Assembly: GCF_025947305.1 (NCBI RefSeq)
Contig: NZ_CP110009.1
Coordinates: 4,257,501 to 4,321,500 of the forward strand
Length of the DNA stretch: 64,000 nt
Origin: Flavobacterium sp. N3904
GTDB lineage: Bacteria > Bacteroidota > Bacteroidia > Flavobacteriales > Flavobacteriaceae
Direction of reading: 5' to 3'
Part shown: in pieces, positions 25,655 to 33,289 of the stretch
Layout of the letters: each line of letters starts with the position of its first letter
Position numbering within the stretch: position 1 is the first letter of the stretch
Notes under the pieces: model-generated
What the model was told of the DNA's origin: nothing
The model's database searches: none
The model's input: the letters and a program-made list of their open reading frames with translations, nothing else
Program-made: the position numbers and the translations under genes

Positions 25655-27541
25655 ATGGTCAGGAAAATTACTCTTTTACTATTTCTATTTTCATTAGTTT
25701 TTACAATCCGGATTCAAGCTCAAAATGCAGTATCCAAAACTATTGATTCATTAAAAATAGAATTGAATAAAACAACCGAAGACTCAACCAAAGCATCTCT
25801 TTTAAACAAACTTTCAGGTTATTCTGGGTATATTAATTCTGATGAAGCCATAAGTTATGCTAAACAAGCACTAAAATATGCAAAAAAAACAAATGACATA
25901 AGGAGAATTGGTGATTCCTATGGAAGTTTGGGAGTAGCTTATGAGGTAAAATCAGATTATGTAAATTCGTTAGACTATCTTTATAAAGCACTTACAATTT
26001 ATGAAGATTTAGAATACAGAAGAGGCTTAACTATCGTATATAACAATCTTGGATTAATCTATATTGACCTCAAAAATTACAAACAAGGCCTCAAATATTA
26101 CAATAAAGCTTTACAATTAAGTTTAAAATCAAATAAAGACAGAAATGCTTCTTTGCTTTTGAATAATATTGGAGATGTTTACCTTCAAGAAAAAGATTAT
26201 AAAAAAGCGCTAGTCAACTTTTACAAAGCTCTTATAATAAACAAAAAGCTTAACGACAAAGAAGCTATTGGACTGAACTTAACCAATATAGGCATTTGTT
26301 ATATTAATTTAAAAAACTACCCAAAAGGAATTGAAATCATAAACAAATCTATCGATACTTACGAAGATTATTTGAGTTTGTACAATACCTATAATATTTA
26401 TGAACTTGGAAGGGTTAATTATCTATTATCGCTGAATGAATTAAATAAGAATACAAAAAAACAACTATTAGACAATTCCATTGCATTTTTTGATAAGGCA
26501 TTAGCCAATTTTCAAAAATATGAATCTCTTAAAGACATTCAAGAAACCTATTACTATTTATCTAAAACCAATAAAGCCATAGGTAATTTCGAAATTGCAC
26601 TAGACTATTATGAAAAATATACCGAAATTAAAAATTCGGTATTTTCTGAAGATAGTGAAAAAAAACTGACTTACCTTGAATCTAAAAGAGAAATAGATTT
26701 AAGAGATAAACAAATTGAAATTCAGAAACTAAAGATAAAAAACGATTCGCGAAAAGTATATTTGTTAATTACCATAACAATTGCAGTCGCCATTCTCTTG
26801 GGTTTGTTTTTTTTATTATATATCTCCAAAAGAAAAACCAACAAGATAATTTCCGAAATAAACAACCAAAAAGATAAATTTTTCTCCATCATTGCACATG
26901 ATTTAAGAGGCCCATTCAACGGATTTCTGGGACTAACCGAATTAATGGCAGAAGACATAGATATCATGACTACGGAAGAAGTCAAATTTGCTGCCGTAAA
27001 CATGAGAAGCTCAGCCAAAAATCTTTTTACACTCCTGGAGAATCTATTAAATTGGTCTCGCATGGAACAGCATTTGATTCCTTTTGATCCCAAAGAATAT
27101 CTCCTAAAACCTATCATTGTAGACAGTATTCTTACTTTACAGGACACTGCCAATAACAAAGCAATCACTATTGATACTACTATTTCCCAAGACATAAAAG
27201 TTTTCGCCGACATCAATATGCTTCAGGCAGTCATTCGAAATATAGCATTGAATGCCATAAAATTCACTCCAAAAAATGGATTTATACTCATTAAAGCAAC
27301 GGAAGACAACAAAAAAACAATCATTTCTGTCACTGATTCTGGAATTGGCATGAATGAGAAAATAATTGAAAACTTATTCAAATTAGACGTTCAAAACAAC
27401 CGAATAGGAACAGACGAAGAGCCAAGTACTGGGCTAGGATTAATCTTGTGCAAAGAATTTATCGAAAAACACAGCGGTAAAATCTGGGTAGAAAGCGAAG
27501 AAGGAAAAGGAAGTACCTTTTATTTTAGTTTACCAAAATAG
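25655..27541 (+). CDS. TPR-sensor histidine kinase (third of tandem)
   Basis: A 628-residue sensor kinase with signal peptide (MVRKITLLLFLFSLVFTIRIQAQ), TPR repeats (about 40-330), a membrane helix (about 368-390), His415 in IIAHDLRGPF, and a HATPase domain (DSGIGM, STGLGLILC). The linker between membrane helix and H box is 7 residues shorter than in its paralogues. A TATTTTTG sequence at 25633-25640, 14 bp before the ATG, could be its own -7 box with a very short leader; no clear -33 element was found. A terminator at 27552 closes the cluster. There is no associated response regulator. Confidence 0.92.
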   Translation: MVRKITLLLFLFSLVFTIRIQAQNAVSKTIDSLKIELNKTTEDSTKASLLNKLSGYSGYINSDEAISYAKQALKYAKKTNDIRRIGDSYGSLGVAYEVKSDYVNSLDYLYKALTIYEDLEYRRGLTIVYNNLGLIYIDLKNYKQGLKYYNKALQLSLKSNKDRNASLLLNNIGDVYLQEKDYKKALVNFYKALIINKKLNDKEAIGLNLTNIGICYINLKNYPKGIEIINKSIDTYEDYLSLYNTYNIYELGRVNYLLSLNELNKNTKKQLLDNSIAFFDKALANFQKYESLKDIQETYYYLSKTNKAIGNFEIALDYYEKYTEIKNSVFSEDSEKKLTYLESKREIDLRDKQIEIQKLKIKNDSRKVYLLITITIAVAILLGLFFLLYISKRKTNKIISEINNQKDKFFSIIAHDLRGPFNGFLGLTELMAEDIDIMTTEEVKFAAVNMRSSAKNLFTLLENLLNWSRMEQHLIPFDPKEYLLKPIIVDSILTLQDTANNKAITIDTTISQDIKVFADINMLQAVIRNIALNAIKFTPKNGFILIKATEDNKKTIISVTDSGIGMNEKIIENLFKLDVQNNRIGTDEEPSTGLGLILCKEFIEKHSGKIWVESEEGKGSTFYFSLPK

Positions 27542-27551
27542 AAATTAAACA

Positions 27552-27580
27552 AAAAAAGCTTCAAATAATAAAGCTTTTTT
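27552..27580 (+). terminator. Terminator of the kinase cluster
   Basis: Perfect 10-bp stem AAAAAAGCTT / AAGCTTTTTT with a 9-nt loop, 10 bp after the stop at 27541; its symmetry suits both this and the convergent gene. Confidence 0.85.
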
Positions 27581-27602
27581 CTGAATTAGTAAGCAGGAAA
27601 AA

Positions 27603-28007
27603 TTAATTTGCAGTAGCTACATTTTGATTTGCCATTTTCAAATCTGCTTTGTAAACTTCGGCAAGCGATTTTCTTGACAAGGTAGAAACTTCGTTTTTTA
27701 TAACAATTTCATGAGTTACTTTTTTTGAATTGGTTTCTACTTCTAAAAAGTAAATACCATCAGGAAATTCTTCAAGGCTGTACGTTTTTAATATTCCGCC
27801 TTTTCCAGTTGCCACTTCCGAATAGATTAAATTATGATCTTTGTCATAAATGGTTACGCTTGCTTTTTGAATCTCATTTACAGAAAAACTAATTTCTTTT
27901 CCATTCCCTTTTTTTACATTTAGTAAAAAATCACCATCAATTGCATAAGTACTCATTGTAGTCATTGCTGCCAATACTGCTAACCTAAGTTTTAATATCG
28001 TTTTCAT
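27603..28007 (-). CDS. Small secreted beta-sandwich protein (DUF3244-like)
   Basis: A 134-residue protein with signal peptide (MKTILKLRLAVLAAMTTMSTYA). The mature part follows the pattern of DUF3244/T9SS sorting-domain-like beta sandwiches: ISFSVNEIQKASVTIYDKDHNLIYSE, then a LEEFPDGIYFLEVETNSKKVTHEIVI hairpin cut here only in description. It continues about 20 residues past the beta domain, so it is not a plain C-terminal sorting tag. Function is unknown. It is convergent to the kinase cluster and divergent from the AraC regulator. Confidence 0.7.
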   Translation of the reverse strand: MKTILKLRLAVLAAMTTMSTYAIDGDFLLNVKKGNGKEISFSVNEIQKASVTIYDKDHNLIYSEVATGKGGILKTYSLEEFPDGIYFLEVETNSKKVTHEIVIKNEVSTLSRKSLAEVYKADLKMANQNVATAN

Positions 28008-28182
28008 AATAATGGGGTTTTAAATTAATAGTTAAATTTCTATTGCTAAAGTATTTGAATACTGCAAAACAAAGCACAGCTGTATTTTCTGAAATATGTA
28101 TTATTTTATCTTTACGAAAACGATGTATGTTAAATTGTGGTAAAATAGTATTTATTTGTGGTAAATTTGGGTAGTTTCAAAT

Positions 28183-29064
28183 ATGGAAATAATGAAAAAA
28201 ATAAATCCTACACTAGAAATTATTGCCCCAACTTTTGGTAGTTCTTTCTCTTTTTCCCGCTATGTCGAAAATGCCAATTGCAAATCAGACCTCTGGCATT
28301 ATCATCCCGAAATAGAATTGGTCTTTGTAAATGGTGGTTCTGGAAAAAGACAAATAGGAAGTCATATATCCTATTATTCAGATGGTGATTTGGTCCTTAT
28401 CGGGAGCAATTTACCTCATTGCGGATTTACAAATGAGCAAACCGGAAATAAAAATGAAACTGTAATCCAGATGCGTCCTGACTTTTTGGGAAGTTATTTT
28501 TTTGAAATTCCCGAGATCAAGAACATTCAGTACCTATTAAGTAAGGCAAAAGGCGGAATTGCTTTTGGACCAACGACCAAAAAATTAATTGCAGGCAAAA
28601 TCGAACTTATGGAACATCAGTCCCCTTTTGATCGATTACTGAGCATGATCGGTATTTTGAACACTCTGGAGACCAATAATGAATATACAATATTGAATGC
28701 CGATGGTTTTTCGCTAGAATTACAAGTTCAAGATAATGACAGGATCAATGTGGTCTTCAACTATGTAAAAGACCATTTTCAGGAACCCATTCAGCTGGAT
28801 GCCGTTTCAAATTTAGTGAGTATGACAACACCATCATTTTGCAGGTATTTTAAAAAAATAACCAACAAAACATTTACCAATTTTGTAAACGATTACCGAT
28901 TGGTTCATGCTTCAAAACTTTTGGCAGAGCATACGATGAGTATTACCGAAATTTGTTTTGAAAGCGGATTCAATAATTTTAGTCATTTTAATAAATCATT
29001 TAAAGCTTTTACGGGGAAAAGTGCTTCGCAGTACAGGAATGAATTAAAGTCTTTTATAGCGTAA
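28183..29064 (+). CDS. AraC-family transcriptional regulator
   Basis: A 293-residue regulator; the ATG at 28192 is an alternative start three codons in. The N-terminal cupin-like sensor (about 15-110: WHYHPEIELVFVNGGSGKR, GDLVLIGSNLPHCG) is of the type that binds sugars or other small molecules. The C-terminal part (about 195-290) holds the double helix-turn-helix (AVSNLVSMTTPSFCRYFKK; ITEICFESGFNNFSHFNKSF). Cupin-AraC proteins usually activate neighbouring catabolic genes; the adjacent esterase gene is a candidate target, by position only. Confidence 0.92.
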   Translation: MEIMKKINPTLEIIAPTFGSSFSFSRYVENANCKSDLWHYHPEIELVFVNGGSGKRQIGSHISYYSDGDLVLIGSNLPHCGFTNEQTGNKNETVIQMRPDFLGSYFFEIPEIKNIQYLLSKAKGGIAFGPTTKKLIAGKIELMEHQSPFDRLLSMIGILNTLETNNEYTILNADGFSLELQVQDNDRINVVFNYVKDHFQEPIQLDAVSNLVSMTTPSFCRYFKKITNKTFTNFVNDYRLVHASKLLAEHTMSITEICFESGFNNFSHFNKSFKAFTGKSASQYRNELKSFIA

Positions 29065-29238
29065 TTAATTTTAAAGCTAACACATTTAACTTTTTTATAC
29101 TACAAAAACAAATCAATCCGCATTCAAGTATTTGTATTTTAATCAATTGATGATATGTAGCGTAATCTACAACGTTGGGCAAACCGTTCTTATTTTTTGA
29201 AATCGTATATTTACATTTCATTAAAATAATCGAATATT

Positions 29239-30108
29239 ATGAAAAAACTTCTATTAGTCTGTATTGCATTTCTACTAGGCAATACAATCTTCTCTTTTGC
29301 CGCAACTGTAGATACTTTGCAAATTCCAAGTATTGCAATGAATAAAACATATAAAGCTGCTGTGGTACTGCCAAATTCTTATGCAAAGGGAAAATCGGTT
29401 TATCCGGTACTCTATTTGCTACATGGCGCTTACGGGCACTACAAAGATTGGTTATCAAGTACTCCTGATAAAAATACTGTCAAAAATTTAGCCGATCAGT
29501 ATAATATTATAATTGTAATGCCAGAAGGAGAAACCTTTAGTTTTTATCTCAATAGTCCTGTAAACAAAGGAAGTCAGTTTGAAACCTATATAACCGAAGA
29601 AGTCATCCAGAAAATTGACAGAACCTACCGAACCGTAAATGACAAGAAAGGGCGCGTTATTGCTGGACTTTCTATGGGAGGTCATGGCGCATTGTACCTT
29701 TCTGCAAAACATCCCGAACTGTTTTGCGCAGCCGGCAGTATGAGTGGAGCGGTAGATATGGGCAGTATGCTTAATCCCGAATCCAAAGATAGAACCACCA
29801 AATTGATGGAACCCGTTTTTGGGGTTGAAGGCGCGTCTCAAGAAGTCTATGCTTCGCACGCAGTGCTGAATATGGTCGAAAAAATGAAAATCAATAAACT
29901 GGGATTGATTATGGATTGTGGCGTAGATGATTTTCTTATTGAACCAAATAGAGAATTACACAGACGACTTGTATACAGCAAAGTTCCGCACGATTATACC
30001 GAACGTCCAGGTGCTCACACTTGGGAATATTGGGAAAATGCATTGCCGTATCAAGTACTTTTTTTTAGTAAAATTTTAAAAAGCAATGGTGTTTTAGTCA
30101 TTAACTAA
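29239..30108 (+). CDS. Secreted esterase (alpha/beta hydrolase, esterase D-like)
   Basis: A 289-residue protein with signal peptide (MKKLLLVCIAFLLGNTIFSFA). The alpha/beta-hydrolase fold shows the oxyanion region YLLHGAYGHYKDW, nucleophile motif GLSMGGHGAL (Ser about 156), acid DCGVDDFL and catalytic His in GAHTWEYW. The layout is that of the esterase D / feruloyl or acetyl-xylan esterase group (PF00756). The substrate cannot be told from sequence. It is downstream of the AraC regulator on the same strand with a 174-bp gap, so it may have its own promoter. Confidence 0.9.
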   Translation: MKKLLLVCIAFLLGNTIFSFAATVDTLQIPSIAMNKTYKAAVVLPNSYAKGKSVYPVLYLLHGAYGHYKDWLSSTPDKNTVKNLADQYNIIIVMPEGETFSFYLNSPVNKGSQFETYITEEVIQKIDRTYRTVNDKKGRVIAGLSMGGHGALYLSAKHPELFCAAGSMSGAVDMGSMLNPESKDRTTKLMEPVFGVEGASQEVYASHAVLNMVEKMKINKLGLIMDCGVDDFLIEPNRELHRRLVYSKVPHDYTERPGAHTWEYWENALPYQVLFFSKILKSNGVLVIN

Positions 30109-30189
30109 ATTGTTTTCAAGGAAATTCGACGAAATATTTTTTTTGGTCTGATTTTTGAAATACCTTTATAGAACTTAAAAAAAAATATT

Positions 30190-30705
30190 ATGAAAAAAAT
30201 AATGATACTTTTGGCCGTTGTAGGGATGTTTGGATTTCAGGGATGCACTGGACCAGAAGGACCTCCTGGGCAAGATGCGCCGCTTCCGTCAGCTTTTGAG
30301 ATTGTAAATCAAGATCTTTTTAGAGTTACTGATAATTTTTATTCAGTCTCAAATACTTTTAAAAATGAGGTGGGAATTGATCTTTATGGGACTGATACTA
30401 TTTTGGTTTATCGATTAAGCAATAATTCAAATCCAAGTTTACCTGTTTGGCAACTTATTCCAACTACGATTTATTTAGACAATGGAGAAGATATATATTA
30501 TGATTTTGATTTTACCTCAAAGGATTATGTGATTAGTGCCAATGCTACTTTTAATTTAGCAGGCAGCCTGTTTATTAAAAGTCAAACTTTTAGAGTCGTA
30601 ATCGTTCCTAATGACTTAATTGGTTCTGTAAATAAGAATAATTATAATGAGGTGATGTCTGTTTTAAAAATAAGTGAAAGTCAAGTTAAAAAAATTGATT
30701 TATAA
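30190..30705 (+). CDS. Lipoprotein with collagen-like GPEGPPGQD motif
   Basis: A 171-residue lipoprotein (MKKIMILLAVVGMFGFQGC, Cys19). Immediately after the Cys comes TGPEGPPGQDAPLP, three Gly-x-y triplets like a minimal collagen segment, a pattern common in short Bacteroidota lipoproteins. The rest (FEIVNQDLFRVTDNFYS to VLKISESQVKKIDL) is a predicted beta domain with no family I recognise. An exceptional 30-bp-stem hairpin begins 4 bp after its stop codon. Confidence 0.75.
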   Translation: MKKIMILLAVVGMFGFQGCTGPEGPPGQDAPLPSAFEIVNQDLFRVTDNFYSVSNTFKNEVGIDLYGTDTILVYRLSNNSNPSLPVWQLIPTTIYLDNGEDIYYDFDFTSKDYVISANATFNLAGSLFIKSQTFRVVIVPNDLIGSVNKNNYNEVMSVLKISESQVKKIDL

Positions 30706-30708
30706 AAT

Positions 30709-30772
30709 AAATTTGCAAGTATAAAAAAAAAGGAAATCTCTCGATTTCCTTTTTTTTTATACTTGCAAATTT
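30709..30772. terminator. Perfect 30-bp-stem bidirectional terminator
   Basis: The arms 30709-30738 and 30743-30772 are exact reverse complements around the loop TCTC. The stem contains nine A and nine T in the matching arms, so either direction has a hairpin (GGAAATC/GATTTCC) followed by a nine-T tract. It separates the convergent lipoprotein gene (ends 30705) and TerC-like gene (ends 30783). Confidence 0.9.
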
Positions 30773-30782
30773 AAATATGGCT

Positions 30783-31748
30783 TTATAACTCCACTTCTTC
30801 AGATCCCTTTTCATTTTTACTGATTTTCAAAGAAACAACTACACCTATAATTAGGGTCAAAGCTATAAAACTCAAAGATGCCCATTCTGGAACTTCTATA
30901 AAATCATGAAGTAACATTTTTAGGCCTACAAAACTCAAAATAGCAATCAGGCTATATTCCAAATGACTGAATTTTTCCAACATATTGGCAAGGAAAAAGT
31001 ATAAAGAACGCAGACCTAAAATTGCAAAAATATTAGAACTGAATACAATAAAAGGATCAGATGTGATGGCCAGAATCGCGGGAACACTATCTACGGCAAA
31101 AACCACATCCATAACTTCAATAACTATTAATGCGACAAATAGAGGTGTTGCGGCATTTCCTTTTTCAGTTTTTATAAAAAAATGTTCTTTGTGAGTCTCT
31201 GTTGAAATGGGCACAATCTTACCTAAAAGTCTATAAACCAGAGATTTTTTGGGATTAAATTCTTCTTCATCTTTGGTAAACAACATTTTTATGGCTGTAA
31301 ATAATAAAAAACCACCAAACAGATAAGTAGCCCAACTAAATTTATGAATTAGTAAAACACCAAAGAATATCATTAACCCACGAAAAATGATAGCTCCCAA
31401 AATACCCCAAAACAAAACACGATGTTGGTATTTTTTTGAAATTTTGAATGAAGCAAAAATTAAAGCTATTACAAAGATATTGTCAATACTTAACGATAAT
31501 TCAATTAAGTAACCAGTAATAAATTTCATGGTGGCAACACCTGGTTTCAACTTATCTGGATTTGCAACAAAATCTGTTGAATAAAGCCAATATATTACAC
31601 CAGAAAATAACATCGATAATGAAAACCAAATGGCAGTCCATTTACTTGCTTCTTTGGTACTTATAATATGTGGTGTTTTGTTAAATACTCCTAAGTCTAA
31701 TGCTAAAAATATAAATATCAACACAATAAATGAGATCCATACTACCAT
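30783..31748 (-). CDS. TerC/Alx family integral membrane protein
   Basis: A 321-residue protein with eight to nine transmembrane helices. Family signatures are ELSLSIDNIFVIALIF and VIEVMDVVFAVDSVPAILAIT, with intramembrane acidic residues expected to coordinate a metal. TerC/Alx proteins are linked to tellurite resistance and manganese export; here manganese or metal efflux is the likeliest role. A TACATTTG box at 31773-31780 (minus) is a probable -7 element. I found no recognisable yybP-ykoY manganese riboswitch in the short 5' region. It is a single gene between two terminators. Confidence 0.93.
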   Translation of the reverse strand: MVVWISFIVLIFIFLALDLGVFNKTPHIISTKEASKWTAIWFSLSMLFSGVIYWLYSTDFVANPDKLKPGVATMKFITGYLIELSLSIDNIFVIALIFASFKISKKYQHRVLFWGILGAIIFRGLMIFFGVLLIHKFSWATYLFGGFLLFTAIKMLFTKDEEEFNPKKSLVYRLLGKIVPISTETHKEHFFIKTEKGNAATPLFVALIVIEVMDVVFAVDSVPAILAITSDPFIVFSSNIFAILGLRSLYFFLANMLEKFSHLEYSLIAILSFVGLKMLLHDFIEVPEWASLSFIALTLIIGVVVSLKISKNEKGSEEVEL

Positions 31749-31841
31749 AATTGTTTTGTTTGTTCGTTTCTACAAATGTACTTTTTGCTTTTTTAAATTA
31801 TGCTGTTTTTGAATAAAGTTACTATTATTTATTTGACAAAA

Positions 31842-31871
31842 AAAAGTGCTTTCATTTACGAAAGCACTTTT
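31842..31871 (-). terminator. Terminator of the type II glutamine synthetase gene
   Basis: Perfect 12-bp stem AAAAGTGCTTTC / GAAAGCACTTTT with a 6-nt loop; on the minus strand a run of eight T residues follows. It lies 20 bp after the stop at 31892. Confidence 0.9.
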
Positions 31872-31891
31872 AGATATATAAAAGATAAAAT

Positions 31892-32905
31892 TTACAAAGC
31901 TGATTTTACAGTTTTGATAATTCTTGCTGCAATTTTATATGGATCACCATTAGAAGCTGGTCTTCTATCTTCAAGATATCCTTTCCAACCATGTTGTACA
32001 GTGTACAATGGAATTCTGATTGAAGCTCCTCTATCGGATACTCCATAAGAGAAATCGTGAATAGATGCAGTTTCGTGTTTACCTGTTAAACGTTGCTCGT
32101 TGAAAGCTCCGTAAACAGCAATGTGCTCTTCAACTACCGGACGGAAAGCTTCACATATTTTGTCATAAGTTGCTTTGTCTCCACAAGTTCTTAAAACTTC
32201 GTTAGAGAAGTTAGCATGCATACCTGAACCATTCCAGTCTGTATCTCCTAGTGGTTTTGGGTGGTATTCAATATAGTAACCATATTTTTCAGTCAAACGA
32301 TCTAATAAGTATCTAGCAACCCAGATTTCATCACCTGCTTTTTTAGCGCCTTTAGCGAATAATTGAAATTCCCATTGACCACAAGCAACTTCTTGATTAA
32401 TTCCTTCAAAGTTAAGTCCAGCAGCAATACATAAATCGGCATGCTCTTCAACTAATTTTCTTCCATGTGTATTTTTTCCACCTACTGAACAGTAGTACAT
32501 TCCTTGTGGAGCAGGGTAACCTCCAATAGGGAATCCTAATGGTAGTAAAGTTTTAGTGTCCATTATAAAATATTCTTGTTCGAAACCAAACCAGAAATCA
32601 CCATCATCATCAATAGTAGATCTACCATTAGATGGGTGTGGAGCACCATCAGCAAACATAACTTCTGTCATCACTAAATATCCATTAATACGTGTAGGAT
32701 CTGGATAGATAGCAACAGGTACAAGTAAACAGTCAGAAGATCCACCTTCAGCTTGTTTTGTTGATGAACCGTCAAAAGACCAGTTTCCTATTTCTGCCAA
32801 TGTACCTTTGAAGTTTTCGTGTTCTTCAACTTTAGTTTTACTTCTTAAATTTTGCGTAGGTTCGTATCCGTCTAACCAGATATACTCTAATTTAATTTTA
32901 GCCAT
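31892..32905 (-). CDS. glnA: Glutamine synthetase, type II (eukaryotic-like)
   Basis: A 337-residue cytosolic enzyme making glutamine from glutamate, ammonia and ATP. The short length and the motifs LEYIWLDGYEPTQNLRSKT, GNWSFDGSSTKQAEG, WFGFEQEYFIMD, CGQWEFQ and WNGSGMHANFS identify the GSII class rather than the 450-470-residue GSI. GSII is widespread in eukaryotes and also present in Bacteroidota. It lacks the GSI adenylylation Tyr loop. It is transcribed divergently from a type III glutamine synthetase, with 384 bp between starts. A TATATTTG -7 box lies at 32943-32950 (minus). Confidence 0.94.
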   Translation of the reverse strand: MAKIKLEYIWLDGYEPTQNLRSKTKVEEHENFKGTLAEIGNWSFDGSSTKQAEGGSSDCLLVPVAIYPDPTRINGYLVMTEVMFADGAPHPSNGRSTIDDDGDFWFGFEQEYFIMDTKTLLPLGFPIGGYPAPQGMYYCSVGGKNTHGRKLVEEHADLCIAAGLNFEGINQEVACGQWEFQLFAKGAKKAGDEIWVARYLLDRLTEKYGYYIEYHPKPLGDTDWNGSGMHANFSNEVLRTCGDKATYDKICEAFRPVVEEHIAVYGAFNEQRLTGKHETASIHDFSYGVSDRGASIRIPLYTVQHGWKGYLEDRRPASNGDPYKIAARIIKTVKSAL

Positions 32906-33289
32906 AATTTTATAAATTTGTTTTTTGATTTTTTTTCTGATGCAAATATAAAATAATTTAATTGTGTCGTAAAATTAGGGGGTAGTTTTTATTTGGGTCT
33001 AATTAATTTTTAACATTACTGCATTTTGCAAGGGGGTATAGTTGAAAATATCTAATTTTAGAGGTTTATAATAATTAAATTCGTAATTACTTATTTTTTC
33101 ACATTAAATATAAGTTAAGATTTTTATTACTATAATTTTAAAATCAAGCTGTTAGAGCAATTTTTTTATCACTACACCTGAAGGGTTTATGTATTAGATA
33201 TAAATAAATTCATTGATTAATTTCTTCAGGGAATGGTTTATATTTGTATATGTTTTATTCAATAGATTATTAATTTTAAGATTTATCAT
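32906..33289. promoter_or_regulatory. Divergent promoter region of two glutamine synthetases
   Basis: On the minus strand TATATTTG (32943-32950) faces glnA, 37 bp from its start. On the plus strand TTG (33213-33215), 23 bp and TATATTTG (33239-33246) face the type III gene, 43 bp from its start. The 260 bp between the two boxes are very AT-rich and contain no gene; I could not identify a specific regulator site. Confidence 0.55.

Noticed and set aside
31749..31891. Manganese riboswitch upstream of the TerC-like gene
   Set aside because: The leader is short and AT-rich with no recognisable paired GC-rich core of the yybP-ykoY type.
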